Source: Coprinellus micaceus (lineage: Eukaryota; Basidiomycota; Agaricomycetes; Agaricales; Psathyrellaceae). From it: DNA of 64,000 nucleotides. The first letter of the stretch is position 1, and each line of letters opens with the position of its first letter. Shown here piece by piece: positions 1 through 11,260 of the stretch. Made by a program: the position numbers and the translations under genes. Below the pieces are notes generated by a model. It was not told the DNA's origin, did not search any database, and was given only the letters and a program-made list of their open reading frames with translations. The DNA lies in NCBI GenBank assembly GCA_951394405.1, contig OX596337.1, positions 124,001 through 188,000 of the forward strand, written 5' to 3'.

Positions 1-2352
1 TCAGATAAATTTGCACCGAACATTGCTTAACCTTTTCCTACTTTCCTACATGTTTTTTGAAGGGAGAGCGCTTTCGTGACGACCCCTGCTCAAGGGGAAG
101 CTTGACTTAGCCCCTTCGTGAGGCGCAACCTGTGGGAGCACCTGTGTGAACTTTTTCGGTCTCCGACAGGCCGCTCAACATAAGCCAAACACGGGCCAAT
201 TCAACACGTCGCACTTGCTTCCTCCTTCTCATTCCGCCCCTACCGAATCCAGCTCAAGGACGGTGTGCAAACACTGAAACAACACTGCTATGGTGTGCAC
301 GCCCTCATTTTCACCTAGTAGCATCCCTTTCTCACTTGTTGGTTAGTTTCTGACACCACGGCGAGCCTTCTCCAGATCCGTAGCCGGTGCCTAACGTGAG
401 GGCTCGAACTCTGGTACGTCCCACACTATTCCTTCTCTCTACACCCAGCTAACCACCCATTCAGAGCATGCTCGTCGGGTACAGGGTGGAAGGGGGATAT
501 CGTTATAGAGAGGGCCTGTAGCATTGGTGAGTCAGTCATCTTACTCTCACTCTCACCTGAGTCCTGATCATCGTCCCACAGACAGCTTATTGCTCACCCC
601 CGCTGCCCCACCTGACCCGGAAGGTAAGGACTGCAGATATCAACTTGAATAGTATTATACTTCTATCGACTATCCCGCCATGTAATTAGTTAGAATGAAT
701 AAACTACTGTGATTTTGACCCCCATGAATGTTTGAACCCCCAACAACACCAAAGCCAATAAAAGCAGTGAAAAGCGACCTCTCGAAAGGTTGAACAGCAC
801 GAATGTATCACCTGGTCGCCTATGTTCTTGCCAGGTGTGGCCCACACATGCCACACATGTGTCGGAAAACGTTGCCAAACGTCCACTTCTGCCGACACGA
901 TGTTATTAGACCGACCTGATGGTGTCGGCTATGTGTCAGCAGCATCGTGACGCGTGATTATTGACAGTATTTTACATGCTGGGAAAAACATTGAGTCCAC
1001 GTTTTGGAACTTTGGCGGTGTACGGGATCAATATCACTCCTTGCCCTCGACGCTATACCGAGGTGCCCAGCCAGCGTCGCCCAGCGCACCAGCCTGACCA
1101 GCGAGCCCGCCCGAGTAGGTCCACTCTGGACTACTCCAGCGGCTCGTCCTAACCATTTCGCACCGCTCAGTTTCTTGTTCCAGACAACCGTGGATCGGGA
1201 TGAACTTAATTTTGCCGAGGCACACTTTATCTAGCTGGCTACGTCGACAGCCCTCTTCAGCACCACTACAGTTACAGAATAAAATTCATGCACAAAAGTC
1301 GTTCTGGTCCGTCCCTCCGTTATGGCAGGTATCGCCCTGCTTGATGCAATCCAGGTAAAGGCTGATCAACCCCTCCCCCTTTTTGACACAAGTGAAAAGG
1401 ATGCCATTGAAGCTGTCGGAGGATCGGTACCCCTTGTCGAAGATCGTTTGGCGAATTTGGTCTTTGTCATAGCCTACAAGCGCCGTGTGTCAGCTGATGA
1501 GTTCGCGCGTAGGGCGCTTCGACGAGAAGACTTTGAACGGAAGAACTGAAGGGACCATTGACTAACCAATGTCATCAAGGGTGGCGCCACAGTAACGAAT
1601 GCCCTCTGTACAGTGCCTGGAAAAGGCTACAGCGCAGAGGGAGAGGACAACGCAGAATTGGAGTGCCTTCATCGCCTGATGGTTGAGTGAAGGTTGGGAA
1701 TGATTCGCTAACCCTCGACTTCCTCTCCACTAATCCTCTTATACCCGCGCTTCAAGGCCTGTCATATAATTGTCCCTATGCCCTAGCCATTTCGTGTCTA
1801 CGTGCCAAGATCTCTTCCCCTGAAAAATTGCATACGGTCGGCACTACGGACGAGGCGAAGGCCCCATCTGGACATCCAGGTACGGCGCTTGACGTCGGCC
1901 GCACAGTGTCCGCCGGCGCTCAACTCCCCGGGTTTCACGGCGCCAATCACTTTGCGCTTTTCTGTAGCGCCCAAGGTGGTACCCATCTCATAAAATGCGG
2001 CTTTACAAGTCGCAGTACGTTATTCTTCACCTGCTGACCCCCGGATAAGGTGCAGTGCCTACAGATGGATGAGGTGACCTGAGTAATCGTGGTCGCAAAC
2101 GCTATCGGCCTCATCTAAGGCTGACACGCACGCGACTGCTTCTGGGGACACTTCAGGGAGTAGCATATTCCCTAACGCTAACTGGAGGGTAAGAAGCTGG
2201 CTTTGTGACGTCGGGGAGCGCTCAGTCACGTTTCCCGATGATTGTTGTCAACCCAAAGAGCGTTTGAGGAGATTCGACGTAGACGACCGGACGCAGGGTG
2301 CTTAGTCCCGAACGAGCTACTTCGAGGTGGCGATACGAGCACACTTCCGGGG
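1..2352. other. Intergenic region, no supported gene
   Basis: No recognisable protein-coding gene was found here on either strand. A 75-codon open frame on the plus strand (1322-1549) has amino-acid content that could be coding (acidic, no low complexity), but it has no family match that I recognise and no obvious partner exon. It may be a fragment of a decayed gene. Confidence 0.5.
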
Positions 2353-2358
2353 TATAAA
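2353..2358 (+). promoter_or_regulatory. TATA box of the six-cysteine secreted-protein gene
   Basis: TATAAA lies 72 bp upstream of the ATG at 2425, the spacing also seen for the two small secreted-protein paralogs elsewhere in the window. Confidence 0.55.
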
Positions 2359-2424
2359 TTCAAGCAGGAGACTGTAAGGGCAATCAATCGCAACCGGGTC
2401 ACAGCACCCCACCTTCCAAGCATA

Positions 2425-2824
2425 ATGAGACTTACCTCTGTCTTCTCTTTCGTAACGGCGCTTGCCGTCGTACTCGCGACAGACTGCACCGAGGGCCTCG
2501 ACTATTGCGGTGGCACCCTCGAAGGCCTAGGTGACTCTACTATCCACTATCCCCTCCCGTTACCCATCGTGCTGACTTACTACCTCTTCACTTCCTCTAT
2601 CCGACTCGGAATTCCCAGGCGCTCCATACAAACAACAAATCCGCCAGCACCTCTGGGATAGATCCGCCAGCCTCGACGAAGCCAACGCCCCGCACAAGAA
2701 CTACCTCTTTACTTGCAAGGGAGGGACTGGGGGCATGATTGTGTTCAAGGAGAAGTGCGCTGTCCCGACGTACTTTTGTTCGGATAATGGGCATGGGAAC
2801 AGTGATACTTGTGAGACGGATTAG
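2425..2824 (+). CDS. Small secreted cysteine-rich protein (103 aa, two exons)
   Basis: The model joins 2425-2530 and 2619-2824, with an 88-nt GT-AG intron ending in TTCCCAG. Splicing is required because exon 1 read straight through gives a non-cysteine tail, while the spliced product is coherent. The protein begins with a signal peptide (MRLTSVFSFVTALAVVLA, cleavage expected near residue 19). The mature part of about 84 residues has six cysteines, in the context TDCTEGLDYCGGTL, then FTCKGG, then three near the C terminus (KC, FC, TC). Six cysteines fit three disulfides, the usual build of fungal small secreted or effector-like proteins. Function is unknown. A TATA box lies 72 bp upstream. The splice phase and cysteine pattern make the model fairly secure; the family name is not known to me. 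Confidence 0.8.
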
Positions 2825-3299
2825 TAATAGTCGACTGAGAAATACGAATGGGATACTTCTTGACAAGTGTGTACTGGAACCTTAAGGGTCCTTTCCTCTC
2901 CCGCTTTGATGACGTAGCAATATTACGTTTAAGCGCCCATTAAGCGCTGGGGTTGTGCTCAACGAAGGCTCTACGCCAACGGGATCTCGTCGCATGCCAT
3001 ACGGACCGCTCACGTATAATTGAAAGTGGGCTGTTCGTGTCCTTTAACATTTGTCTCCCAGCAAAGGTCAGCAAAGCAGCTCCGAACATCGGTGCCGCTG
3101 GCAGGCCCAACAAAACGGGCCTGTCAGTCATGCACAAATAGACGCGATTTCACGTAGAGGGAAATTTGTGGTTAATTGTGAAACAGCGTCCAGAACATTT
3201 GAGGATACCCCAGGAAGGAGAGATATGAGTACGGATGGGTAAAGGCAACTACCATTTAAATTCTCCCCCAATTTACCAACCCCGCCCGCCAGACCACGT
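2825..3299. other. Intergenic spacer between convergent genes
   Basis: This is the 3' flank shared by two convergent secreted-protein genes. No coding signal was seen. It contains TTTAAGCGCCCATTAAGCGC near 2928, one of several copies of an AAGCGCCC/GGGCGCTT word scattered through the window. Confidence 0.5.
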
Positions 3300-3796
3300 T
3301 CAGCAAGTGACGCTGTCGATGTGCCATTTCACACCGGTCCAAGGTCCTTCGAAGATACTTCCAACCCATTCAGTAACTATAGCGACGGCTTCAGCATCGG
3401 TAATCGCGGCAGTCCCGATGGACGTGACGACGGTGTAAGCCCCAGTGACAGCATCCGGGCCAGTCACGGTGCTGCTTGTTCCCTGGGTTTAAAGCACTTT
3501 TTCGGTTACAAGACCGTGATGAGGAAGGGAAGGCAACCCACGTCGGTGATCGTGTTAGGGAAGTGTTCGCCGAAGTTCCTGCCAATGACTGCAACGGGAT
3601 TCAGTCAGTTGATGCACGGGACGAGCAAGTCGAAAGACAAACTGTAGTTCCATTCGGAGAAGAGAGGAGTGGAGGAGGTGTCAGGGATACCAGAGGGTGT
3701 CGCGACGTAGGTGCAATCAGCGGTACCGCGCCTCTCGACGGGGGATGCAGCAACGAGGGCCACGGCGGCGAGAACGACGGTGGAGAGCTTGAACAT
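3300..3796 (-). CDS. Small secreted protein, paralog of the 26.9 kb gene (127 aa)
   Basis: On the minus strand, exons 3643-3796, 3542-3588 and 3300-3482 are separated by introns of 54 and 59 nt. The ATG at 3796 was chosen because it aligns with the paralog; the codon just upstream is GTG. The signal peptide is MFKLSTVVLAAVALVAASP, followed by VERRG, which could be a Kex2-like processing site (RR). The mature protein starts near CTYVATPSG and contains EWNY, IGRNFAEHFPNT and the C-terminal motif GPWTGVKWHIDSVTC. There are two cysteines in the mature part, at its two ends, so a single disulfide is possible. All three exons and both intron positions match the plus-strand gene at 26940-27435. The role is unknown; both copies look intact and expressible. 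Confidence 0.85.
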
Positions 3797-3879
3797 CACA
3801 CTCGTGTCGTTTCTGAAGGTGGTACTGAGAGTGACTTGAGTAGGTGAACTGGGATACTTGGAAGAGCCGTGTCCTAACC

Positions 3880-3888
3880 CTTTATATA
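3880..3888 (-). promoter_or_regulatory. TATA box of the 3.3 kb secreted-protein gene
   Basis: Read on the minus strand this is TATATAAAG, 84 bp upstream of the start codon at 3796. The paralog at 26940 has the same nonamer at a comparable distance. Confidence 0.6.
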
Positions 3889-4226
3889 TGTTCTCGTATA
3901 TATGTCTTTGTTGTTTATATTTCCTCGTTAAGAACAGCCCGACCCGTTGAGCCCGACCAGCGCTATGTCGAAGGTACCCACCGGGCTCGGTTCACCGCGA
4001 CTGGTAGGGGCGATCATAGGGTTTGACGGATACCTAGTAATCTTTCGCCCACATTCAGTGATCTATGGGGTCGTTTTGCCACCCTGGGTGGCAACGGTGA
4101 TATTAGAAGCGACAATCTTGGTTAGAACAAGGTTTCGAGCCCGTCCCTGAGATTATGGCGATGTCACGCCTACAACCGGCATCGTTGGTAGAGGAGAATG
4201 GGGTTCCCTCGTGGTGATTTCAATGG

Positions 4227-6124
4227 ACTCCATAGGATCTAGACGCGGTAATGAAAGCCCGCTAGGACCCTGAAATAATGGCGATGGGTCATTCGTCAAT
4301 GTCGGCTATATCGTCTATTGGACTCACAATAGCGCCTTCATGTGTAATCCGTGAATCGATGAAATGTTGCAATAATATGAACGTTCCGCCTGCTCGTTAT
4401 GTGGAGTGCGTTAGACCGGGGATGTGCACTCCGAGTAGGGCAATGTTTCTCCCATTAGTGCCGCCTTGGTGCGTTCAGCCACTGATACGTTAGTGACCCT
4501 CTACATGCGTGGAGAATTTACGTACCGCACAGAAAATAGGGTCAATTCAAATTGATCAGGAGATTCAGCGGGTTTTTCTGAGGCCAGAGGACTCGTGTTG
4601 CACCCATACCCCACACAAAGCTCAAATGCTTCACTGTATTTCTTCTTTGACATCCCCGTTGTGGCTGGGTCCAGACCGTGAACAGGGCTAATAGGAAGGC
4701 GTGTGTACAACTCGCGTGTTGGTCCCGCCCTACGACCGAGAGACCGTATGGTGGGTTGCAGCCGCCCGAAGCCTCGGATCTAGAGTTTAGTTAAAACCAT
4801 CGAAAACGACCAAGGCTGATGATATCCTGGATTCGGTAGCCCTTTCCACATACCCTCGTCCATGTCAAGTTCCCTAAGGACGCGCGTCCGAGCGAACCCC
4901 AGTGGAATCTAGCCCTCATTCTCGAAGCCTTGGATTTACTTTCCTGCAGCAGCCGAATCGACGTCATCGACGTCGGGACCCCTAGCGTCGAGGGAACAGC
5001 CGGGAGGAATCGAGGGGAGGTCTTGTACAAATTTATGTACCGGGCTATTTCACCAGGCGAATGCGATGGTTTAAAACGTAAGTTGGGAGGCCACCTCAGC
5101 AGTTCTCTTCCCGCCTAATTGTGGCCAGTTATTGATGTGGCTTGAGTCCCAGAGATAGTTTTTGGACGCTAGAGGAATTGGACATCTCTTACTCAATCCT
5201 TGACCTGGGTTCAGGCTTAAGATGCGGAGACGGTCACCGGGGTTGGCAGAGCAAGCGTTTCCCGCGCTGTGGGGTCGGAGGGGGGATATTTGGTCGGGGA
5301 ATGGAGGCATGATCGGAGATACTATTGGCGGAGGAAGGGAGGGTTGTTAAAGCGCGGGCTACGTTGCCTAGACCAGCATCATCGAGGAGGTGAGGTATGC
5401 TGTCAGGCTGGCTCCACGTCGTCGTGAAGAGGAGGACCAAGAGGGAAACCCGGATAAACAGAAGCCGTGGCGGAGAGAGCGGCGAGTGAGCGAGGTGAAG
5501 GACGACCCAGAAAGTGTCGCTGAGGTTTAGGCTTCCCAGACCCAGTCCCAAGATCCTATGTCGCTAGCGTGCATCTTGAATTGAACCCATGGTTTAAATG
5601 GGACGCGGACGGTGGGATAACATGCAGTGGGGGGTAACCATTGGTTCAGAGGGACCTTCTCACCAGATGATAGTATGAAACCAATATAGTATGGCCCCGT
5701 GTCTGGTATGCTGTCTGTCGGGGGCGGAGTCAAGTTGCTGCCGTCTCGAACCAAGGTTTGTGGGCTGAGTGCAATACGCCATCGGGAAAGTAAAGCGCAA
5801 ACCTTTCCAAGACTTTGGGTGGCACTCACAGGGCCCAGACGTGGGCCAGATGGCGTTGGTGGTAGTGGTAGAAGATGAAGGCAAGCCTTGAAGGTTGATG
5901 AAGGAGGAGTCTGGGTCCAAAATCGGAGAGCCAAATACTTAAATTTCCGACGGCATCTGCGGCACCTTCCAAAGCTTTCAGCTTCCCAGTCAAACAGATG
6001 CATCGTCCCAGTGATCGAAGTTGGTTGGCGTGCCAGGATTCGAACTTCTCCTTGGAATATGCCCCACCCCTTGAGGTGCTTTGGCCGAATTTCCCCAGCC
6101 ATATCCTCAATCTAGTTTCCAATA
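4227..6124. other. Intergenic region upstream of HAP3
   Basis: No gene is confidently supported. Two adjoining minus-strand open frames (5527-6102 and 5234-5551) are fairly long, but they have no recognisable domain and overlap the 5' flank of HAP3. An isolated pol III box-B-like string (GTTCGAATCC on the minus strand near 6030) has no tRNA fold around it. Confidence 0.45.
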
Positions 6125-6685
6125 ATGGCAGAACTACAGCCAATCATGCCCCTGACCGATGGGGCATCTGCTATCCCAATACCACCTCAAGATACGCCCG
6201 AGCCTGTTCCAATCACCGACCAGGAAGTTGGGGAGTATAGGGAGCAGGATCGGTTTCTACCCGTACGTGCCCCTCATATCCAATCACGAATCCCAAGCTA
6301 ATTGCACCGGGTTAGATAGCCAACGTCTCCCGAATCATGAAGAACTCTGTGCCCCCAAGCGCCAAAATCGCCAAAGACGCGAAAGAATGCGTCCAAGAAT
6401 GCGTCTCAGAGTTCATTTCGTTCATCACGTCCGAGGCAGCCGAACGGTGCCTCCTGGAAAAGAGGAAGACAATCGGAGGGGAGGATATCTTGCATGCGTT
6501 GGCAACGCTGGGGTTTGATAACTATGCGGAGGCGTTGAAGATTCATTTGGCCAAGCTGAGGCAGGTGAGTAGTGTTTGCTTTGGATTTTGTGTTGAGGCG
6601 GGAAGCTGAATACTTTGGCGTGATGTAGAACGCGATGTCGGGTGCCCCGGTTGCGCCGCCGCAGGAGCAGGCGTTGGACGCCTAG
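6125..6685 (+). CDS. HAP3: CCAAT-binding factor subunit HAP3 / NF-YB (147 aa)
   Basis: Three exons, 6125-6262, 6316-6564 and 6629-6685, are joined over introns of 53 and 64 nt. The product is the histone-fold B subunit of the heterotrimeric CCAAT-box transcription factor, which pairs with HAP5/NF-YC before HAP2/NF-YA binds DNA. The CBF-A histone fold spans about residues 40-130. It starts with [18 protein letters not shown], continues through [20 protein letters not shown], and ends with [20 protein letters not shown] and KIHLAKLRQ. These are near-invariant blocks of the family, including the residues that contact DNA and the NF-YC partner. Unstructured ends are short (about 39 residues before, 18 after). 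The first junction falls inside the conserved LP-IAN sequence, which fixes the splice site. The protein acts in the nucleus. Confidence 0.97.
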
Positions 6686-7583
6686 GATCGCGGTGGGATG
6701 TAGGAATTAAATCTTGGTGCGTCGGTTGTTCATGTTCGCTGTGCGAAGCTGACTATTCTGCAGTATACTTAGTACCGTTTAAACGGAGCTTGACATGTGC
6801 ACCGCCATCTCGAGGAGGAATAGACTCATGTTGAAGTGCAAGCCACTCCTTTCGCCCATAACTCATTGCTCGCTCGGCCCCCAACAGCCCGTTCATATAC
6901 CACAGAAATCGGGCATCAACTACCACCTTCGAACGCCTGGAGCCTTGGCACCCCACGGGCTGCGACCCTCGTCCCACTAACGCGAAGGAACGCCGTGGCT
7001 GGGACGGGGATATATGATACCCGATGGGTGGGGCGTTTGTCCCCCCCCTGTAGCCGTCCATCGGGATGGCCGTCTGTGTGCGGTACTCAACGAATGTGGC
7101 GAGAGCCCTGTGTGGAGACGCCGCGTTCGACGCGCCCTTGTCGAGTACTCTTCGATGGACGTAAGCTGTTACCCTTCCCCTTGTTTCCTCCTCCCCTTTT
7201 GGACCCCTTTCACCGCCTCTGCAGTACCACCGTTCACGGTCAGTAGCTGTCCAATATTTCGAACGAGGGCTAGTCTTATCACTTCCCTTATCCCAGGACG
7301 ACCGCCACACCATTGGCCATTGTTCTCGCTCGCTCTCCCGACCCCTTGTGGTCTTTGACATTCACCATGACGACGTCATACTTAGTGCCAACGCGCCTCG
7401 CCGATCCATTGACCGATCACGCGCGCCTCGAGGCTCAATGAATGAATGCCACAGCCCATTACTCTTAAATTAACTCATTCACGCCACAGGTTCCCTCAAC
7501 ACCTTTGCTGACTCTGGGGTACTTAAGAACCACGTCCACAGCATCTGCCTGCCCTCGCCCAACCCAGAACCAACGCTACCACC
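6686..7583. other. Intergenic region
   Basis: This holds the 3' flank of HAP3 and the 5' flank of the next gene. A 202-codon minus-strand open frame (6753-7361) is arginine-rich without any domain and is probably fortuitous. No repeats or RNA genes were seen. Confidence 0.5.
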
Positions 7584-8657
7584 ATGCGCCTCCCAACTCC
7601 ACCTCTCAAACCTACGAAACGCGACAGAACGCCAACACCAACCCCACCGCCAAAACCCCCGCCTTCGCCGCCGATCCACTTCACCGTCGCGCGGGCCCAA
7701 CCCCGGTTCAAGCTGTTCAAAGCGAGCTTTGACGACGACGACGACGACTTCTTACAGCCACGACAACCACGAGGGGGTGCGGTGCGGTCGACCCTCTCCG
7801 CGCCGTCGAATGTGCGGGAGGGGATGGAGATGGGGTACGCTTTGACTCGGTCCTCTCTGAGGCCGAGGACAGTAAAGGTGGTCAGAACCAGGGTAAGGAC
7901 GAGTACCCGGAACCGAAAGGAGGGTTTGATGAGTGGGATAATGGGTTGTATAAGAAGAAGAATAGGAAGAGGAATAAGGGGAGCTTTGAGGGGACGAGTG
8001 TGGCGGACCTGCTTGTGGAGAATCTGGGGAATGGGAAGATGTTTGAGGGGGGGAATCGGGGGTTGTATTTTTGTGGGGAGGAGGAGAGGTGGGGGGATGG
8101 GAGTGTTGTGGTTAGGATGGTGGTACGTCCCTCTATTCTCTTGGAACTCTTGGTCCTTTTTGTGGATTATATTTTCTTTAACATCGTCGCGTTTTGCGGC
8201 ATGCTTTGATCTCGGCTGACGCAAATGTCGGTACAGGAACCATTCGGCTTCACGAAAACGGTAGAGATCAACCTCCACACGCGTATCGGCGGGCTCGTGC
8301 CCAACTCAAAGCGACATCTTGGGTATGTCGTTGCGCAGAGTTACTTGCGGTTTTGGAAGGTGAGCCTTCCTCTGCCTCATCGCTCCCTCCCTTTTTCCCC
8401 TCCTTTCTCGTCCTCATCACCCAGTCTTACCTATTTCAAGTCGTTCGGCGGACGAGAGAGACTGACGCTATACCTCACAGGAAATCGGCCACCACGAACG
8501 CTGGCTTAACGACGTATACCTCTTCCAGCTCAAGCAGCTGGACGACGGGACGTGGGAAGCGGTTATGGGTGCGACGCCCGCTCTGTGGGATGCGGTGTAC
8601 CATAGGGGGTTGGGAGAGGAGCGGGAGGAGGAGGGGTGGGTGTATCACAGTGATTAG
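7584..8657 (+). CDS. Unrecognised protein, four exons (about 262 aa)
   Basis: The best model joins 7584-7811, 7862-8122, 8237-8359 and 8481-8657, all junctions in phase 0. Introns 2 and 3 (114 and 121 nt) have good GT-AG sites (GTACGT..GTACAG and GTGAGC..CTCACAG). Intron 1 (50 nt, GTGCGG..CTCTGAG) is the least certain, chosen because it is the only one I found that restores the downstream frame. The N terminus is proline-rich and followed by an aspartate run (residues about 50-55). The centre has a basic patch (YKKKNRKRNKG) and then GTSVADLLVENLGNGKMFEGG. The C-terminal half is well folded in appearance: EPFGFTKTVEINLHTRIGGL, SYLRFWK, GHHERWLNDVYLFQLKQLDD, TPALWDAVYHRG. I do not recognise the family. 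The start sits in an ACCACCATG context. Confidence 0.65.
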
Positions 8658-8925
8658 GTTTTGTTATGTGCCCAGCGGGCTCTGGGACACCGTTCGATGG
8701 GACGTAGGTTAGGTTTCGTATGCTCGTTGTATTATAACGCGACTGTTTTCTTCGACAGGCCCTGGCGCTTCGCAACGACCCAACCGACTCACTGTCGTAG
8801 GCAGTGAGTTAGATCCTTCCAGCGCATTGCTCGTCAACATCGAGGGACCTATCTCCTTCCCGTCCGTTTCAGGGTGACGACCTAAGCCAGCCATGGAGGT
8901 CGCGTCCTGGAACAAATGGGAACGA
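8658..8925. other. Spacer leading into repeat zone
   Basis: No gene. The GCTTCGCAACGACCCAACCG word at 8767 recurs in diverged form near 10730, so the repetitive mosaic probably begins before the first clear module. Confidence 0.4.
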
Positions 8926-9787
8926 GGCAAGGATTACCGAGAAGAACCGGAATCTATCTAGCCCGCAACGCAGAGAGTAGAGTGCTAGCAGTTTCCTCGA
9001 TTAGGAAGACCGGAATCTGCCCGATGCAAACGGAGAGAGCAACCTGCCAGCAGTTTACTCCGGGGCTCGGATGGGCTTCGGAGTCGCCTGACCGTATCAT
9101 GACGGTGCTAGATTGATTTTCGCTACGGTACGGTCCCTCTCTAACATTGAGAGCGGAGAAAGTCAGCTGGTTACCGCTTGTCGCACTCGACTTTAAAAGC
9201 CGGAATCTATCCGATATAGGCACTATAAGTCAGCGGAATGGGAACGAGGTCAACACGGGGACACCATAAAGAGGAAAATGCTAGCATATTCCTGCATTTG
9301 GAATCGTTTGGCCTTGCCGGCGATTTGGAGTCCTCATGGATCGCCGGATCCTCGAGGCGATACGACAAGATCTGTCTGTCCGAAGTTCTGTACCGGAATT
9401 CGTAGTAAGAGGTGGAGAGAAGAGAAAAGTGCCAGCACTTTTCCGGATTCGGGATCGCTACATTTCTCGTGACCGTACCAAGTCCCCCTGTGTTGGGTCA
9501 CACTGGCGAGGGCGCTCTGTGATAGTTATTAGTTTGCCATATTCATTGCATTCTGACACGATCCCTCTTCTTCAGCGCAGAGGGTACAGTCGGAGGAAGC
9601 ACTCCCAAGGCCCTGGACGCGTTGTGACTATGCAGCTGAATACATGATGGTGGCTTGAATAAATCTGCTTGGGGCTTTGCCCATGAAACCCCGAGTAACG
9701 GGAGGCGGGAGGTCGGAGCTTGTCCGACGCATGCACCGTAAGTCAGCGAAATGGGAACGCGGGCAACGTATATAGAGACACCGTGAA

Positions 9788-9811
9788 GAGAAAAGTGCTA
9801 GCACTTTTCTC
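9788..9811. repeat. Perfect 24-bp palindrome (copy 1)
   Basis: Half-site GAGAAAAGTGCT followed immediately by its reverse complement, centred on GCTAGC. All 24 positions are self-complementary. The same 24 bp recur at 10861-10884. Confidence 0.9.
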
Positions 9812-10017
9812 GATTTAGAAATATGTGTGGCCTGCCTCGTGGATGGGAGCCCCGTGGACAGTCGGCCTTGAGGCGATAAGAAACGAAACGAACCTTCTGT
9901 ACCTGAACCAGTAGTATGACGCAGAGAGAACCGAGAAAGGGAATATGCCAGCATTTTCCCGGATTTGGAGTCGTTCAGTTTGCCCTCACAATGCGTTCCG
10001 CAGATAGCCGTCTGGAT

Positions 10018-10305
10018 CCTCGAGACGATACGAGACCTCATCGGCGTTGGTGGGCTGGAACTCTGTACCGTTACAGAGGCAGGTCCTGTCTGAGAGACCC
10101 TGGCGACGAATAAGACATTGTGGGCGAATTATAGTGACCCTCTTCCGTTCAAGTTGATCGATGATCTATCACGGGCGCTTAACGTCGTTTCGTCGCCATT
10201 TAGGGGCCAGTCATGCAAATGACGGTCGCTCAATGTCTGAATGCTCAAATGGTATCTCAGTGACGATAACTCAATCGAATAATTGTACAAGCAAAACAAG
10301 AAACC
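10018..10305 (+). repeat. About 290-bp direct repeat, copy 1 (partner 13679-13988)
   Basis: Shared blocks in the same order are CCTCGAG, CAGGTCC, TTGATCG..TGATCTAT, ACGGGCGCTTAACGTC, CGCCATTTAG, TCAATGTCTG, ACTC/GCTCA..ATGGTA, and TTGTACAA..ACAAGA. Divergence is considerable. The pair is 3.66 kb apart. Confidence 0.65.
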
Positions 10306-10860
10306 CGGTGAGTTAGGTTTGTTTGGCTGATCGCTCGCGTATGCCTGAGGGGGCTGCCTTGGGCTGTTCCCATCCGTTTTGACTAAGTACAGCCCTTGGA
10401 AGTCACACCTGAAAACGAATGGGAACGAGGCAATGATCAGGAAGACCGGAATATATCTGGACTCTGACGCGAAAGGTAAAATGCTAGCATTTTCCTCGAT
10501 TAGGCAGACCCCAGAATTTGTCCGATGCGAAGAGCAATATCCCAGCAGTTTCCTCAATTCGGAATCACTTGGATTGAGCCTGAGACGCCTTACCTTGGTT
10601 CTTCTCGTGATGGTACCACTGGCTGCTGGGCACGGCTGTGTATATTGGGCTCGGTGGCTCGGTGGGTTATTATACGACCCTCTTTTAACACTGAGAGCGG
10701 ACAGGGCACTCCCAATGCCCTTGACGCGTTGCGACGACCCAGCTGACTCAATGACAACACCTCATACTTGGTTGCCCTTGAAAGAACGAGGCAAAGAGTA
10801 CCGGAAGTCGGAGTCTGTCTGACCAGAATGGGAACGAGGCCAACACCCACGCATCATGAA

Positions 10861-10884
10861 GAGAAAAGTGCTAGCACTTTTCTC
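10861..10884. repeat. Perfect 24-bp palindrome (copy 2)
   Basis: Identical to 9788-9811. It is preceded by ATGAA and followed by CGATTTGGAATC, as in other type B modules. Confidence 0.9.
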
Positions 10885-11070
10885 GATTTGGAATCTAGGC
10901 TCGTGGATGGGGTCACGCGGGTAGCGTTCCAAGTCCTCGAGGCGATACGATACGGGGCCTGTCCAGGATTATGTACCTGAATCTGTACAACAGAGAGAAA
11001 AGGCAAAATGCCAGCATTTTCCCGGATTTGGAAACGCTTTGGTTTGTCATGGCTTTGTCGGTGGGGTCCT

Positions 11071-11260
11071 CGCAAAATAGCTCAAGTTTGGCAGGCTGGG
11101 GACCTGCGGAGGCAGGCTCAACTACTTTGTAGATCCTGCTCGTGTATGAAGCCCAGCCTTCCGTAAGTCTCCTCCTTCGCAACGTGGGGTGTTCATTGCG
11201 TTCACGCGACCCCTCCCGGCGGCCCTTAACACTGAGTGCGAACTGGGACCACTGTGCAAT
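11071..11260. other. Repeat-zone spacer
   Basis: Contains a CCCTTAACACTGAG word (about 11222) also present near 10684, further evidence of mosaic repeats. No gene. Confidence 0.4.

Larger units (their letters stand above)
3300..4226 (-). repeat. Inverted segmental duplication, copy 1 (partner 26588-27435)
   Basis: The gene and about 430 bp of its upstream flank are repeated in opposite orientation at 26588-27435. Upstream blocks that match include TCACCGTTGCCACCC near 4085, the CATAATCTCAGGGACG word near 4150, GTAGCGCTGGTCGGGCTC near 3960 and a GAAATCACCACGAGG block near 4210. This copy carries an extra 19-bp stretch between two TTCTAA words at about 4110-4130, relative to the other. Confidence 0.8.
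8926..11070. repeat. Array of diverged modules built on a GCTAGC-centred palindrome
   Basis: About ten copies of an imperfect palindrome with half-site GAGAAAAGTGCT (or AAAATGCT) and centre GCTAGC or GCCAGC occur near 8971, 9031, 9271, 9418, 9785, 9932, 10471, 10529, 10859 and 10992, mostly followed by a CGATTTGGAATC-like tail. They sit inside two module types. Type A is about 150 bp and occurs at 8926 and 10420. Type B is about 230 bp and occurs at 9239, 9751 and 10829. Both types open with GGGAACGAGGC. Type B also contains CCTCGAGGCGATACG and CTGTACCTGAATC blocks and holds two palindromes. No coding capacity was found. The pattern looks like a decayed dispersed or tandem repeat family. Confidence 0.75.

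Noticed and set aside
5234..6102. Two adjoining minus-strand open frames of 105 and 191 codons
   Set aside because: No recognisable domain, no splice logic, and they overlap the HAP3 promoter region.
5990..6110. tRNA gene on the minus strand, suggested by GTTCGAATCC
   Set aside because: Only a box-B-like string is present; the T stem, acceptor stem and box A do not pair or match.
6753..7361. 202-codon minus-strand open frame
   Set aside because: Arginine-rich, without motif, and plus-strand frames over the same bases are equally open; probably chance.
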